Shown: positions 17,829 through 25,700 of the stretch, piece after piece | Layout: each line of letters starts with the position of its first letter | Position numbering within the stretch: position 1 is the stretch's first letter | Source: Rhodanobacter sp. DHB23 | Lineage (GTDB): Bacteria; Pseudomonadota; Gammaproteobacteria; Xanthomonadales; Rhodanobacteraceae | DNA: 64,000 nucleotides | Assembly: GCF_014842975.1 (NCBI RefSeq) | Contig: NZ_JACYXK010000025.1 | Location: forward strand, 186,001-250,000 | Direction of reading: 5' to 3' | The notes under the pieces: generated by a model | Database searches by the model: none | What the model saw: only the letters and a program-made list of their open reading frames with translations | What the model was told of the DNA's origin: nothing | Made by a program: the position numbers and the translations under genes

Positions 17829-18467
17829 TCAGATTTCCTTGTCGCCCACCAGCACCACGTCCGCCGGCCGTTGCGCGAACAAACCCACGGTGACCACGCC
17901 GGCGAGCTGGTTGAGCTGCCGCTCCAGCCCCGCCGGGTCGGTGATGCGCCAGCCGTGCACGTCGATGATCCAGTTGCCGTTGTCGGTGGTCACGCCGTCG
18001 CGCCACACCGGCTGGCCGCCCAGCTTCACGATCTCGCGGCTGACCAGGCTGCGCGCCATCGGGATCACCTCGATCGGCAGCGGGAACCTGCCCAGCACGT
18101 CCACGCGCTTGCTGGAGTCGATGATGCAGACGAACTTCTGCGCCGCCGCCGCGCAGATCTTCTCGCGGGTCAGCGCCGCGCCGCCGCCCTTGGTCAGGCG
18201 CTTGTGCGGGTCGCACTCGTCGGCGCCGTCGATGTAGATGCCGATCGGGCCCACGGCGTTGAGGTCGAACACCTCGATGCCGTGCTGCTTCATGCGCGCG
18301 GTGGACTGCTCGGAGCTGGACACCGCGCCCTGGATGCGGTCCTTGATGCCGGCCAGCGCGTCGATGAAATAGGCCACCGTGCTGCCGGTGCCCACGCCCA
18401 CGATGGCGCCGTCCTCGACGTAGCGCAGCGCGGCTTCGCCGGCGAGTTGTTTTTCGTTCGTGCTCAT
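17829..18467 (-). CDS. rpiA: Ribose-5-phosphate isomerase A
   Basis: 212 residues, family-typical length. The signatures are [14 protein letters not shown] near the N-terminus, [26 protein letters not shown] (residues ~78-103, with the catalytic Asp/Glu/Lys region) and [11 protein letters not shown]. The enzyme interconverts ribose-5-phosphate and ribulose-5-phosphate in the pentose phosphate pathway. The gene is last in a minus-strand run that includes the EVE protein and 5-FCL, with only 34 bp to the upstream gene. Confidence 0.96.
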   Translation of the reverse strand: MSTNEKQLAGEAALRYVEDGAIVGVGTGSTVAYFIDALAGIKDRIQGAVSSSEQSTARMKQHGIEVFDLNAVGPIGIYIDGADECDPHKRLTKGGGAALTREKICAAAAQKFVCIIDSSKRVDVLGRFPLPIEVIPMARSLVSREIVKLGGQPVWRDGVTTDNGNWIIDVHGWRITDPAGLERQLNQLAGVVTVGLFAQRPADVVLVGDKEI

Positions 18468-18501
18468 GCCTGTGTTCCGGTGGAGATGGAAAGGGTGTGG
18501 A

Positions 18502-18957
18502 TCACTCGAGCGCGAGGATGTGCCGCCAGTGCGCGGCCTCGACCGGCTGCACCGACAGGCGGCTGCCCTTGCGCAGCAGCACCATGCCGTCCAGCGCGGC
18601 GTCGGCCTGCAGCTCCTTCAGCGTGATGGTGCGCTTGAGCTTCTTCACGAACTTCACGTCCACCAGCATCCAGCGCGGGTTGTCGCGCGAGCTGCCGGCG
18701 TCGAAGTACTTGCTCTTGGGGTCGAACTGGCTGGGATCCGGGTAGGCGTCGGTGGCCACCTCGGCGATGCCCACGATGCCGGGCTCGGCGCAGTTGGAGT
18801 GGTAGAAGAACACCTTGTCGCCCACGCGCATGCCGTCGCGCATGTAGTTGCGCGCCTGGTAGTTGCGCACGCCGTCCCAGGCCTCGTGCTTCTTGCGCTT
18901 GAGGTCGTCGATGGAGAAGGCGTCCGGCTCGGACTTCATCAGCCAGTGGTTCTTCAT
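18502..18957 (-). CDS. EVE (ASCH/PUA-like) domain protein
   Basis: 151 residues made almost entirely of one EVE domain. Landmarks are [16 protein letters not shown] at the N-terminus, [28 protein letters not shown], and [15 protein letters not shown] domains share the PUA-like fold and several bind modified bases in DNA or RNA. The chromosomal housekeeping copies linked to zapA/5-FCL have no firmly assigned role. The start overlaps the stop of the 5-FCL gene by 4 bp (ATGA), so the two are probably co-translated. Confidence 0.9.
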   Translation of the reverse strand: MKNHWLMKSEPDAFSIDDLKRKKHEAWDGVRNYQARNYMRDGMRVGDKVFFYHSNCAEPGIVGIAEVATDAYPDPSQFDPKSKYFDAGSSRDNPRWMLVDVKFVKKLKRTITLKELQADAALDGMVLLRKGSRLSVQPVEAAHWRHILALE

Positions 18958-19559
18958 GCGGCGGGCTCCGTGGCATGGCAATCGATCAGCTCGCGGTCGG
19001 TGGCCACGTAGTCCAGCGGCACGTCCCACGGCTGCGCATCGAGCCGTTCGACTTCCTGGAAATCATAGGCTACGCCCACCAGCAGCGGCTCGGTGGGGCG
19101 CGCCTGGTCCCTGAGGAAGGCGAAGCTGCGGTCGTACCAGCCGCCGCCGTGGCCGAGGCGGTGGCCGTGGCGGTCGAACGCCAGCAGCGGCACCAGCACC
19201 AGGTCGAGCTGGAACGGCGCGAACCACTCGCGCGGGGCCACCGGCTCGGGGATGCCGTAGCGGTTCGGCGCCACGTCGTCGCCGTTGTTCCACGGCGCGA
19301 AGTGCAGTTCCTTGTTCCTGGCCAGCAGCGGCAGCAGGAAGCGCTGGCCGCGCGTGGCCAGCGGCGGGATCACCAGGTTCAGCGGCAGCTCGCCGCCGGT
19401 GGCCCAGTAGCCGGCCACGCGCACGTCGGTGAGGTATTCCGGCAACTGCTCCAGCGAGCGGCGCAGCCCCTGCGCGGCGGCGATGCGGGCCGGCGGCGGC
19501 AGCGTGCGGCGGCGTTCGGCCATCTGCTGGCGCAATTCGTGGCGTTGTGCGGCGTCCAC
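18954..19559 (-). CDS. 5-formyltetrahydrofolate cyclo-ligase
   Basis: 201 residues. The family nucleotide/folate signature GHGGGWYDRSFAFL is at ~residues 135-148; the N-terminal helix LRQQMAERRRTLPPPAR is also typical. The enzyme converts 5-formyl-THF to 5,10-methenyl-THF with ATP. The start is GTG at 19557-19559 with GGAGAG five bases upstream. An in-frame stop at 19572-19574 rules out a longer form. As in E. coli (ygfA) the gene lies directly downstream of 6S RNA and zapA. Confidence 0.94.
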   Translation of the reverse strand: MDAAQRHELRQQMAERRRTLPPPARIAAAQGLRRSLEQLPEYLTDVRVAGYWATGGELPLNLVIPPLATRGQRFLLPLLARNKELHFAPWNNGDDVAPNRYGIPEPVAPREWFAPFQLDLVLVPLLAFDRHGHRLGHGGGWYDRSFAFLRDQARPTEPLLVGVAYDFQEVERLDAQPWDVPLDYVATDRELIDCHATEPAA

Positions 19560-19575
19560 GCGGGCTCTCCATCAA

Positions 19576-19608
19576 AACGCCCCGTCCATCGAACGACGAA
19601 CGGGGCGT
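19576..19608 (-). terminator. Hairpin at the 3' side of 6S RNA
   Basis: ACGCCCCGT ... ACGGGGCGT is a strong inverted repeat. Read on the minus strand it is followed by TTTTG immediately before the 5-FCL ribosome site. It probably ends or processes most 6S transcripts while allowing partial read-through to 5-FCL. Confidence 0.65.
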
Positions 19609-19609
19609 G

Positions 19610-19790
19610 GAATAAGTGGCGTCAACCGCGATGCCGCTGCCCACCAAACGACCTTGATCCACGATGGATCAGGTGGGAGGGCGACAGGGTCTCGAGGCTT
19701 TCCGCACGCGGCGGACATGCACAACGACCGATGAAAAGCCGACCCGGGGCCGTATTTAGGAACAAGGCAAATGTAAGAGTGTGCCGGCGC
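19610..19790 (-). ncRNA. ssrS: 6S RNA
   Basis: The gap between zapA and the 5-FCL gene is the conserved site of 6S RNA in gammaproteobacteria. Read on the minus strand it contains landmarks matching the E. coli 3' half in order: GAAAGCCTCGAGACCCTGTCG, a hairpin TGATCC-atcgt-GGATCA preceded by CCCACC, and GGGCAGCGGCATCGCGG (compare GCGGCGGCATC). 6S RNA mimics an open promoter and holds sigma70 RNA polymerase in stationary phase. The ends are approximate because I judged them from the flanking genes and the terminator. A covariance-model search (Rfam SsrS) would settle them. Confidence 0.75.
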
Positions 19791-19817
19791 ACACCGCAGA
19801 AAACGCCGGGGACGATT

Positions 19818-20195
19818 TTAGGCTTTCGGGAACAAATCCGCCACCGTGCTGGGTGCCACCGTGCTGGACGCCGGCGCGGCGGCGCCTTCCAGCGCGTACT
19901 CCAGCCGTTGCCGCATCGCGGCGAGGCGCAGCGCGGTCTGCTGGCCGTCGCCGCCCTGCTGCTTGCGCAGCGCCAGCAGCTCGTGGGTCATGCTCACCGC
20001 GGCGAGCACTGCAAGGCGCTCGAAGCTGGGTGCGCGGGCATTGGCGCGCAACTCGCGCATCTTGCGGTCGAGCAGGGCGGCGGCCTCGACCAGGCCTTCG
20101 CGCTCTTCCGGCGCGCAGGCGATCAGGAATTCGCGGTCGATCAGCCGCAGCGCGACCGGGTCATTGCTGCCGGGTGTAGTCATTGCTTCAGCCAT
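19818..20195 (-). CDS. zapA: Cell division protein ZapA
   Basis: 125 residues. The N-terminal ZapA domain begins VALRLIDREFLIACAPEEREGLVEAAALLDRKM, described here by positions ~14-46, and a helical tail runs to about residue 105. It binds FtsZ and promotes bundling of Z-ring filaments. The start ATG at 20195 overlaps the end of the upstream coiled-coil gene by 8 bp; a second ATG four codons in (20183) is a reasonable alternative. 6S RNA follows on the same strand. Confidence 0.92.
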   Translation of the reverse strand: MAEAMTTPGSNDPVALRLIDREFLIACAPEEREGLVEAAALLDRKMRELRANARAPSFERLAVLAAVSMTHELLALRKQQGGDGQQTALRLAAMRQRLEYALEGAAAPASSTVAPSTVADLFPKA

Positions 20196-20427
20196 TGCCT
20201 TCGAGCGACTTCAGTCGCTGGATCATCGCCTCGACCCGGCTGCGCGCCTGCTCGTTGCGCGCGAGCAGGTTGGCACGTTCGCCCGACAACTGCTCCTGGC
20301 TGTGCCGCAGGCTGCGGTTTTCCTCGCTGAGCCGGCGCACGGTATCGAGCAGCCGGTCGACCTGGCGGCCAAGCGCTTCCAGTTCAATCTGGACGGGATC
20401 GGGCGAGGCGGATTCGGCGGGGGTCAT
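20188..20427 (-). CDS. Small ZapB-like coiled-coil protein (TIGR02449 type)
   Basis: 79 residues, nearly all coiled coil with a heptad pattern (LEALGRQVDRLLDTVRRL, LSEENRSLRHSQEQL). Proteins of this kind sit immediately upstream of zapA in Xanthomonadales and Pseudomonas and resemble ZapB in size and shape. A role in the divisome is inferred from the linkage. The ATG at 20425-20427 starts an acidic N-terminus; the 3' end overlaps zapA. Confidence 0.8.
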   Translation of the reverse strand: MTPAESASPDPVQIELEALGRQVDRLLDTVRRLSEENRSLRHSQEQLSGERANLLARNEQARSRVEAMIQRLKSLEGNG

Positions 20428-20450
20428 GCGCCGAACTATAACGGGGCGCC

Positions 20451-20530
20451 CGTAGGAGCGCACCCTGTGCGCGATGGCTTTTGCCCTGATCGGAGCGCAA
20501 GGCCATCGCGTACGGGGTGCGCTCCTGCGG
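20451..20530. repeat. GTAGGAGCG-type inverted repeat
   Basis: The left arm at ~20451-20478 starts GTAGGAGCGCACCCTGTGCG and the right arm at ~20502-20530 reads back as its inverted copy ending GGTGCGCTCCTGCGG. It separates the divergent TIGR02449 and ygfB genes. A relative is at 43641-43723. Such elements resemble REP/MITE sequences of Xanthomonadales and Pseudomonas. Confidence 0.75.
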
Positions 20531-20574
20531 GGGCGGCAACGTAGAATGGCGGATCGTCCCACCAGGAACCCGCC

Positions 20575-21141
20575 ATGCCGGCCAACGAACCGCTCAGCCA
20601 TGACCAACTGGACGCGCTGATCGTGCGCCTGCGCCTGGGCGTGGACGCCAGCGAGCTGCACGGTTCGCTGTGCGGCTACCTCGCTGGTGGCGCCACCTCC
20701 GACGGCGGCAGGCTGCTCACCGCGCTGGAACTGGAGGGCGCCGAAGGCGTCACGCCTTCGCCTGCCGACCAGGTCGCGCTGGACGCCCTGTTGCGGCAGT
20801 GCCGCGACGCGCTGGCCGATCCCGACCTCGGTTTCGAACCGCTGCTGCCGGACGCCGACCGCCCGCTGGACGAACGCGCCGAGGCGGTGGTGGACTGGTG
20901 CCGCGGCTTCCTCGGCGGCTTCGGCCTCGCCGGCACCGACGCGCACGCCAAGCTGTCGGACGACGCGCAGGAAGTGCTGCGCGACTTCGGCACCGTCGCC
21001 GCCTCGTCGTTCGACTTCGGCGACGCCGCCGAGGACGAGGACGCGCTGATCGAGGTGCAGGAATTCCTGCGCGTGGGCGCGCTGCTGCTGTACACCGAGT
21101 CCGCCGGCCGCGGCCCGTCCGGCAGCGACCGCCTGCATTGA
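20575..21141 (+). CDS. ygfB: UPF0149 (YgfB/YecA) family protein
   Basis: 188 residues, helical and acidic, matching the UPF0149 family. Landmarks are LRLGVDASELHGSLCGYLAGG near the N-terminus, VVDWCRGFLGGFGLAG, and FDFGDAAEDEDALIEVQEFLRVGALLLY. In Pseudomonas the homologue YgfB antagonises an antiterminator for AmpD; I make no such claim for this one. It is placed directly before pepP as in E. coli, and its TGA is embedded in the likely TTG start of pepP. Confidence 0.9.
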   Translation: MPANEPLSHDQLDALIVRLRLGVDASELHGSLCGYLAGGATSDGGRLLTALELEGAEGVTPSPADQVALDALLRQCRDALADPDLGFEPLLPDADRPLDERAEAVVDWCRGFLGGFGLAGTDAHAKLSDDAQEVLRDFGTVAASSFDFGDAAEDEDALIEVQEFLRVGALLLYTESAGRGPSGSDRLH

Positions 21142-22484
21142 GCGCCGCGCCCGACCGCGTCGCGGTGGCCGCCATCGCGGGCGAGGAGTTCGCGCGCCGC
21201 CGCCGCCAGCTGATGGCGATGGCGGGCGAGGACGCGGTGCTGCTGGTGGCCGCCGCGCCCGAGCGCCTGCGCAACGCCGACGCCACCTGGCCATACCGGC
21301 AGGACTCGGACTTCCACTACCTCGCCGGATTCCCCGAGCCCGACGCGGTGCTGGCGCTGCTGCCCGGCCGCCTGCACGGCGAGGCCGTGCTGTTCTGCCG
21401 CGAGCGCGACGCCGAGCAGGCGCGCTGGCACGGCCCGTCCATCGGCACCGAACGCGCGGTGGCCGACTACGGCATGGACGATGCGTTCCCGATCGACGAC
21501 ATCGACGACATCCTGCCCGGCATGATCGAGGGCAGGGCGCGCGTGTACTGCCACTTCGGCCGCGAGCCCGCGTTCGACGCGCAGCTGCTGGGCTGGATGC
21601 GCCGCCTGCGCCAGTTGCGCGGCGGCGGCGTGGCGCCCAAGGAATTCGTCGCGCTGGGCCACCTGCTGCACGACCTGCGCCTGTACAAGTCGCGCGCCGA
21701 ACTGAAGTTGATGCGCGCCGCCGCCGGCATCGCCGGCGAGGCGCACCTCGCCGCATGGCGTTGCGCGCTGCCGGGCCGCCACGAATACGAAGTGGAGGCC
21801 GAGCTGCTGCACGCCATGCGCAGCCGCGGCGCCGTGCCCGCGTTCACCCCCATCGTCGCGGCCGGCAGCAACGCCTGCGTGATGCACTACCAGCACAACC
21901 GCGCGCGGTTGATGGATGGTGACCTGCTGCTGATCGACGCCGGCGCCGAGCTGGACTGTTACGCCAGCGACATCAGCCGCACCATCCCGGTCAACGGCCG
22001 CTACAGCCGCGAGCAGCGCGCGCTGTACGAGGTGGTGCTGGCCGCGCAACTGGCCGCCATCGACGAGGTGCGCCCGGGCCAGCCGTTCGACGCCGCGCAC
22101 CACGCCGCGGTGCGTGTGCTCGCCGAGGGCTTGTGCGCGCTGGGCCTGCTCCAGGGCGATGCCGACACCGCCATCGCCGAAGGCGCCCACCAGCGTTTCT
22201 TCCCCGGCAAGACCGGCCACTGGCTGGGCCTGGACGTGCACGACGCCGGCGACTACCGCATAGCCGGCGTCTCGCGCGTGCTGGAGCCGGGCATGGTGGT
22301 GACAGTGGAGCCGGGGCTCTACGTGCCACCCGATGACGCGGGCGTGGACGAGCGCTGGCGCGGCATCGGCATCCGCATCGAGGACGACGTGGCGGTGGTG
22401 CGCGACGGCCATGAAGTGCTCAGCAGCGCCGTGCCGAAAGAGCCGGAAGCGATCGAGGCGCTGCTGGCCGGGCGTCGCGCGTGA
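21138..22484 (+). CDS. pepP: Xaa-Pro aminopeptidase P
   Basis: 448 residues, near E. coli PepP (441). The N-terminal AMP_N domain (EEFARRRRQLMAMAGEDAVLL, WPYRQDSDFHYLAGF) is followed by the pita-bread metallopeptidase domain with all five manganese ligands: Asp267, Asp278, His361, Glu391 and Glu415. It removes N-terminal residues preceding proline in the cytoplasm. No ATG fits. I chose TTG 21138 because it overlaps the ygfB stop (TTGA) and leaves the usual N-terminus; GTG 21165 is an alternative. Confidence in function is high, in the start moderate. Confidence 0.92.
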   Translation: MSAAPDRVAVAAIAGEEFARRRRQLMAMAGEDAVLLVAAAPERLRNADATWPYRQDSDFHYLAGFPEPDAVLALLPGRLHGEAVLFCRERDAEQARWHGPSIGTERAVADYGMDDAFPIDDIDDILPGMIEGRARVYCHFGREPAFDAQLLGWMRRLRQLRGGGVAPKEFVALGHLLHDLRLYKSRAELKLMRAAAGIAGEAHLAAWRCALPGRHEYEVEAELLHAMRSRGAVPAFTPIVAAGSNACVMHYQHNRARLMDGDLLLIDAGAELDCYASDISRTIPVNGRYSREQRALYEVVLAAQLAAIDEVRPGQPFDAAHHAAVRVLAEGLCALGLLQGDADTAIAEGAHQRFFPGKTGHWLGLDVHDAGDYRIAGVSRVLEPGMVVTVEPGLYVPPDDAGVDERWRGIGIRIEDDVAVVRDGHEVLSSAVPKEPEAIEALLAGRRA

Positions 22485-22759
22485 GCGCCGCCTGACCGAG
22501 GGACTTCTCGCCGGCTGCGGCCCATTCCGGTGGTGCAGTGGCGTCGCGATGCCGGTCGCGCCACCGATCACCCCAGGGGCGTCCATGCGGATCGCGGCGA
22601 AGAGACCGGCACCGGGCAACTTGGGATGTGCTGGACGCACGGCAACGCCTCGACGGGCGCGAAGGCGCGACCCGGCGCGCGGGGCGGTGCAGAAGCCGCG
22701 GTTGGCGAAGGGATGCGTGCCGCACCGCCCGGCGGACCGCGCCGGGCGGTGCATGACGA
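22485..22759. other. Intergenic region with 12-bp-stem inverted repeat
   Basis: 275 bp between convergent pepP and the autotransporter gene. The inverted repeat CACCGCCCGGCG / CGCCGGGCGGTG at 22723-22751 lies 8 bp past the autotransporter stop on the minus strand. It is a plausible transcription end, but no T-run follows. No gene is apparent. Confidence 0.55.
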
Positions 22760-25700
22760 TCAGAACTTCCAGTCCAGGCTGATGCGGCCGGACTGGTCGC
22801 GCGCCTGCTTGCCGAACTGGCCCTGCCAGGTGCCATCCACCGACACGTCCGGCGCGATGGTGAAGCTGATGCCCAGGTTGGCCACGCCGGCATTGCGCAG
22901 CACCGGCGTGCCGGCGATGTCGAAGCTGTCGCCGCCGCTGGCGAAGCGCATCGTGTCCACCGGCAACACGTCGCCCCAGGCATGCTGCCAGCCCAGGCTG
23001 GCGTGGGCATGCAGGCCGTGGTTCGCCGCGCCGAGGTCGAAGCTGGCGCGCAGGCCCAGCGTGCCGTAGCCGACGGTGCTGTCCTGCGCGGCCACGTCCA
23101 GCGCGGCCGGGGTGCCGTTCTCCCGCACGGCGGGCGTGCCGAGTCGCTCCACCGCCAGGTTGGCGAATGGCGCCAGCACGGTGTTGCCGAGCGCGAAGGG
23201 CAGGCTGCCGTCGATGTAGGCCTGCGTGGTGCGCGCGCGGTAGCTGCTGTCGGCGGTGCCGTCGAACGAACCGAAGCCGATGCTGCGGTGGGTGTCCACC
23301 TTCTGCCAGCCGTAGATCGCCGCGCCCTGCCACAGCAGCGCGCCGGTCTGCGCGCTGCCGTAGATGCCGAGGTGCTGGTCGAGGGTGTGCGCGTCGGAGC
23401 CCAGCGCGTCGATGCGCGTGCTGCCTTCGCCCGTGCCCATTACCGCGCCGAGCCGCGCCTCGCCGCCCACCGGCATGTCCACGCCGAACAGCAGGCCGCT
23501 GCCGTTGCCGTCCATGGTCGAGGCGTTGCCGTCGCCGTCGTGGCTGCCCCAGTGGCCCCAGGCGGACGTCCACGCGGTGACGCCGTCGGCATCGGTCACG
23601 TTCAGGCCGTTCGCGTCGTTGCCCTGGCCGGCGAGGTGCTGGTTGATCGCGTCGCGCACGTAGTGGTCGTTGTCGGCGATCGCGGTGCGGACGGAAGCGT
23701 GGATCTCACCGCTGAGCTGGTCGAAGGCGTGGCGTGCGGTGGGCACGTCCAGCATCAGGACGCCGTCGTACACCGCGTTGCCGAGGCCCAGCGATTGCGT
23801 GCCCGTCGCGGCGGCGCGCTCGTTGGCCGTCAGCGCCACGTCGGGGAAGGCGACGGCGTTGCGCGGCAGGGAGAGCTCCACCGCATTGGCCGCGTAGACC
23901 AGGGTCGGGCTGATGAAGGCGAAGTTGGTGGTGAGGCTGGCGAACGTTCCGCTCACGCCGCCGGTGGCGGTGAGGATGGTGAAGGTCGGACCATACGCCA
24001 GGCCGGCCGCGCTGTCGGCCAGCACCAGGGTGCCGCCGGCCAGGGTGGCCGTGCCGTTGACCGCCAGCAGGCTGGCCTGCCCGGTCGCCGTGATCTCCGC
24101 CTCCAGCACGCCGCCGGCGCCCTGGGTGAAGTTGCCGCCTATCGTCAGCGTGCCGACGGAGCCGCCGGCCCACACGGTGCCGTTGTTGCTGACGTCGCCG
24201 GCTATCGTGCCGTGGCCGCGCAGCGTCGCCCCGCTGGCCACGGTGACGTTGCCGCCCAGCATCGCCGACGGCGTGGCCGCATCGCCCACTTCCAGCGTGC
24301 CGGCCTGCACCGTGGTGGTGCCGGCGAAGGCGCTGCTGTCGCCGTCGAGGATCAGGCTGCCCGCGCCGCTCTTGGCGATGCTGCCGTTGCCGGAGATCGC
24401 GCCCGCGAACGTGCCGTCGCCGGCCTGGTCGAGCACCAGCGCCGCATTGTCGGTGATGTTGCCCGGCAGGCTCGCCGCGCTGGCCGTCAGCGTGCCGGCG
24501 CCGATCGTGGTGCCGCCGGTGTAGGTGTTCGCGCCGGTCAGCGTCTCGCTGCCGCCGGTGACGGCGAGGCCGCCGCTGCCGCCGATCACCCCGGCGAAGC
24601 TGCCGCTGGCGTTGCTCAGGGTGAGCGTCCGGCTGCCGAGGTTCACCGCGCCGCTGCCGCCGAGCGAGGTGATGGACGCGCCGCCCGTGCTGGCACTGAT
24701 GTCGAGCATGCCGTTGTCGGTCACGCCGGAGGAAGCGGCAAGGCTGCCCTTGCCCGACAAGGCCAGCGTGCCGCCGCCGATCGTGGTGGCGCCGGTGTAG
24801 GTGTTGGCGCCGGTGAGCGTTTCCGTGCCGCCGGCCAGGGTGAGGCCGCCGCTGCCGCCGATCACGCCGGCGAAGCTGCCGCCGGCGTTGCTCAGGGTGA
24901 GCGTCCGGCTGCCGAGGTTCACCGCGCCGTTGCCGCCGAGCGAGGTGATGGACGCGCCGCCCGTGCTGCCGCTGATGTCCAGCGTGCCGTTGTCGGTCAC
25001 GCCGGAGGAAGCAGCGAGGCTGCCGCTGCCCGACAGCGCCAGGGTGCCCGAGGCGATCGTGGTGGCGCCGGTATAGGTGTTCACGCCGGCCAGCGTCTCG
25101 GTGCCGGCGCCTTGCTTGGTGATGCCGCCCATGCCGGTGATGGCGCCGGCGAAGGTCTGGCTGGTCGAGTCGCCGAAGGCCAGGCCGTTGCCGCCGAGGT
25201 CGATGCCCGAACCGCTGGCGCCACTCAGCGCGCCGATGGCCTGGGCGTGGCCTGAGCCGCTGATGTCGAATGTCGCGCCACTGCCCAGGGCCACGGCCCC
25301 GGTGGACGCCAGCGAGGCACCTGCGCCCAGCGCCAGCGTGCCGGCGTTGATCGTGGTGCCGCCGGTGAACGTGTCCGCGCCCGTGAGCGTCAACGTCGCG
25401 GCGCCGTCCTTGCTCAAGGAGCCGGTGCCGGAGATCGTGCCGCCGAGCGTGATCGCATTCGAGCCGAGCACGTCCAGGTTGTTGTCCAGCGCGATGTCGT
25501 TCGCGATGCCCACCGCCGTGTCCGCATCCAGCCGGGCCGCGCCGGCCACCGTCAACGCCCCGGTGCCCAACGCGCCGTCGTTGCCCAGGACCAGGGTGCC
25601 GCCGCCGAGGGTGGTGCCGCCGCTGTAGGTGTTCGCGGCCGTGAGTACCAGGGTGCCGTAGTCGGTCTTGTCGAGGCCCGCAGTGCCGGCGATCACGTCG

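Noticed and set aside
22723-22751. Classical rho-independent terminator after the autotransporter
   Set aside because: The stem is strong but no T-run follows on the minus strand, so I list it only as an inverted repeat.
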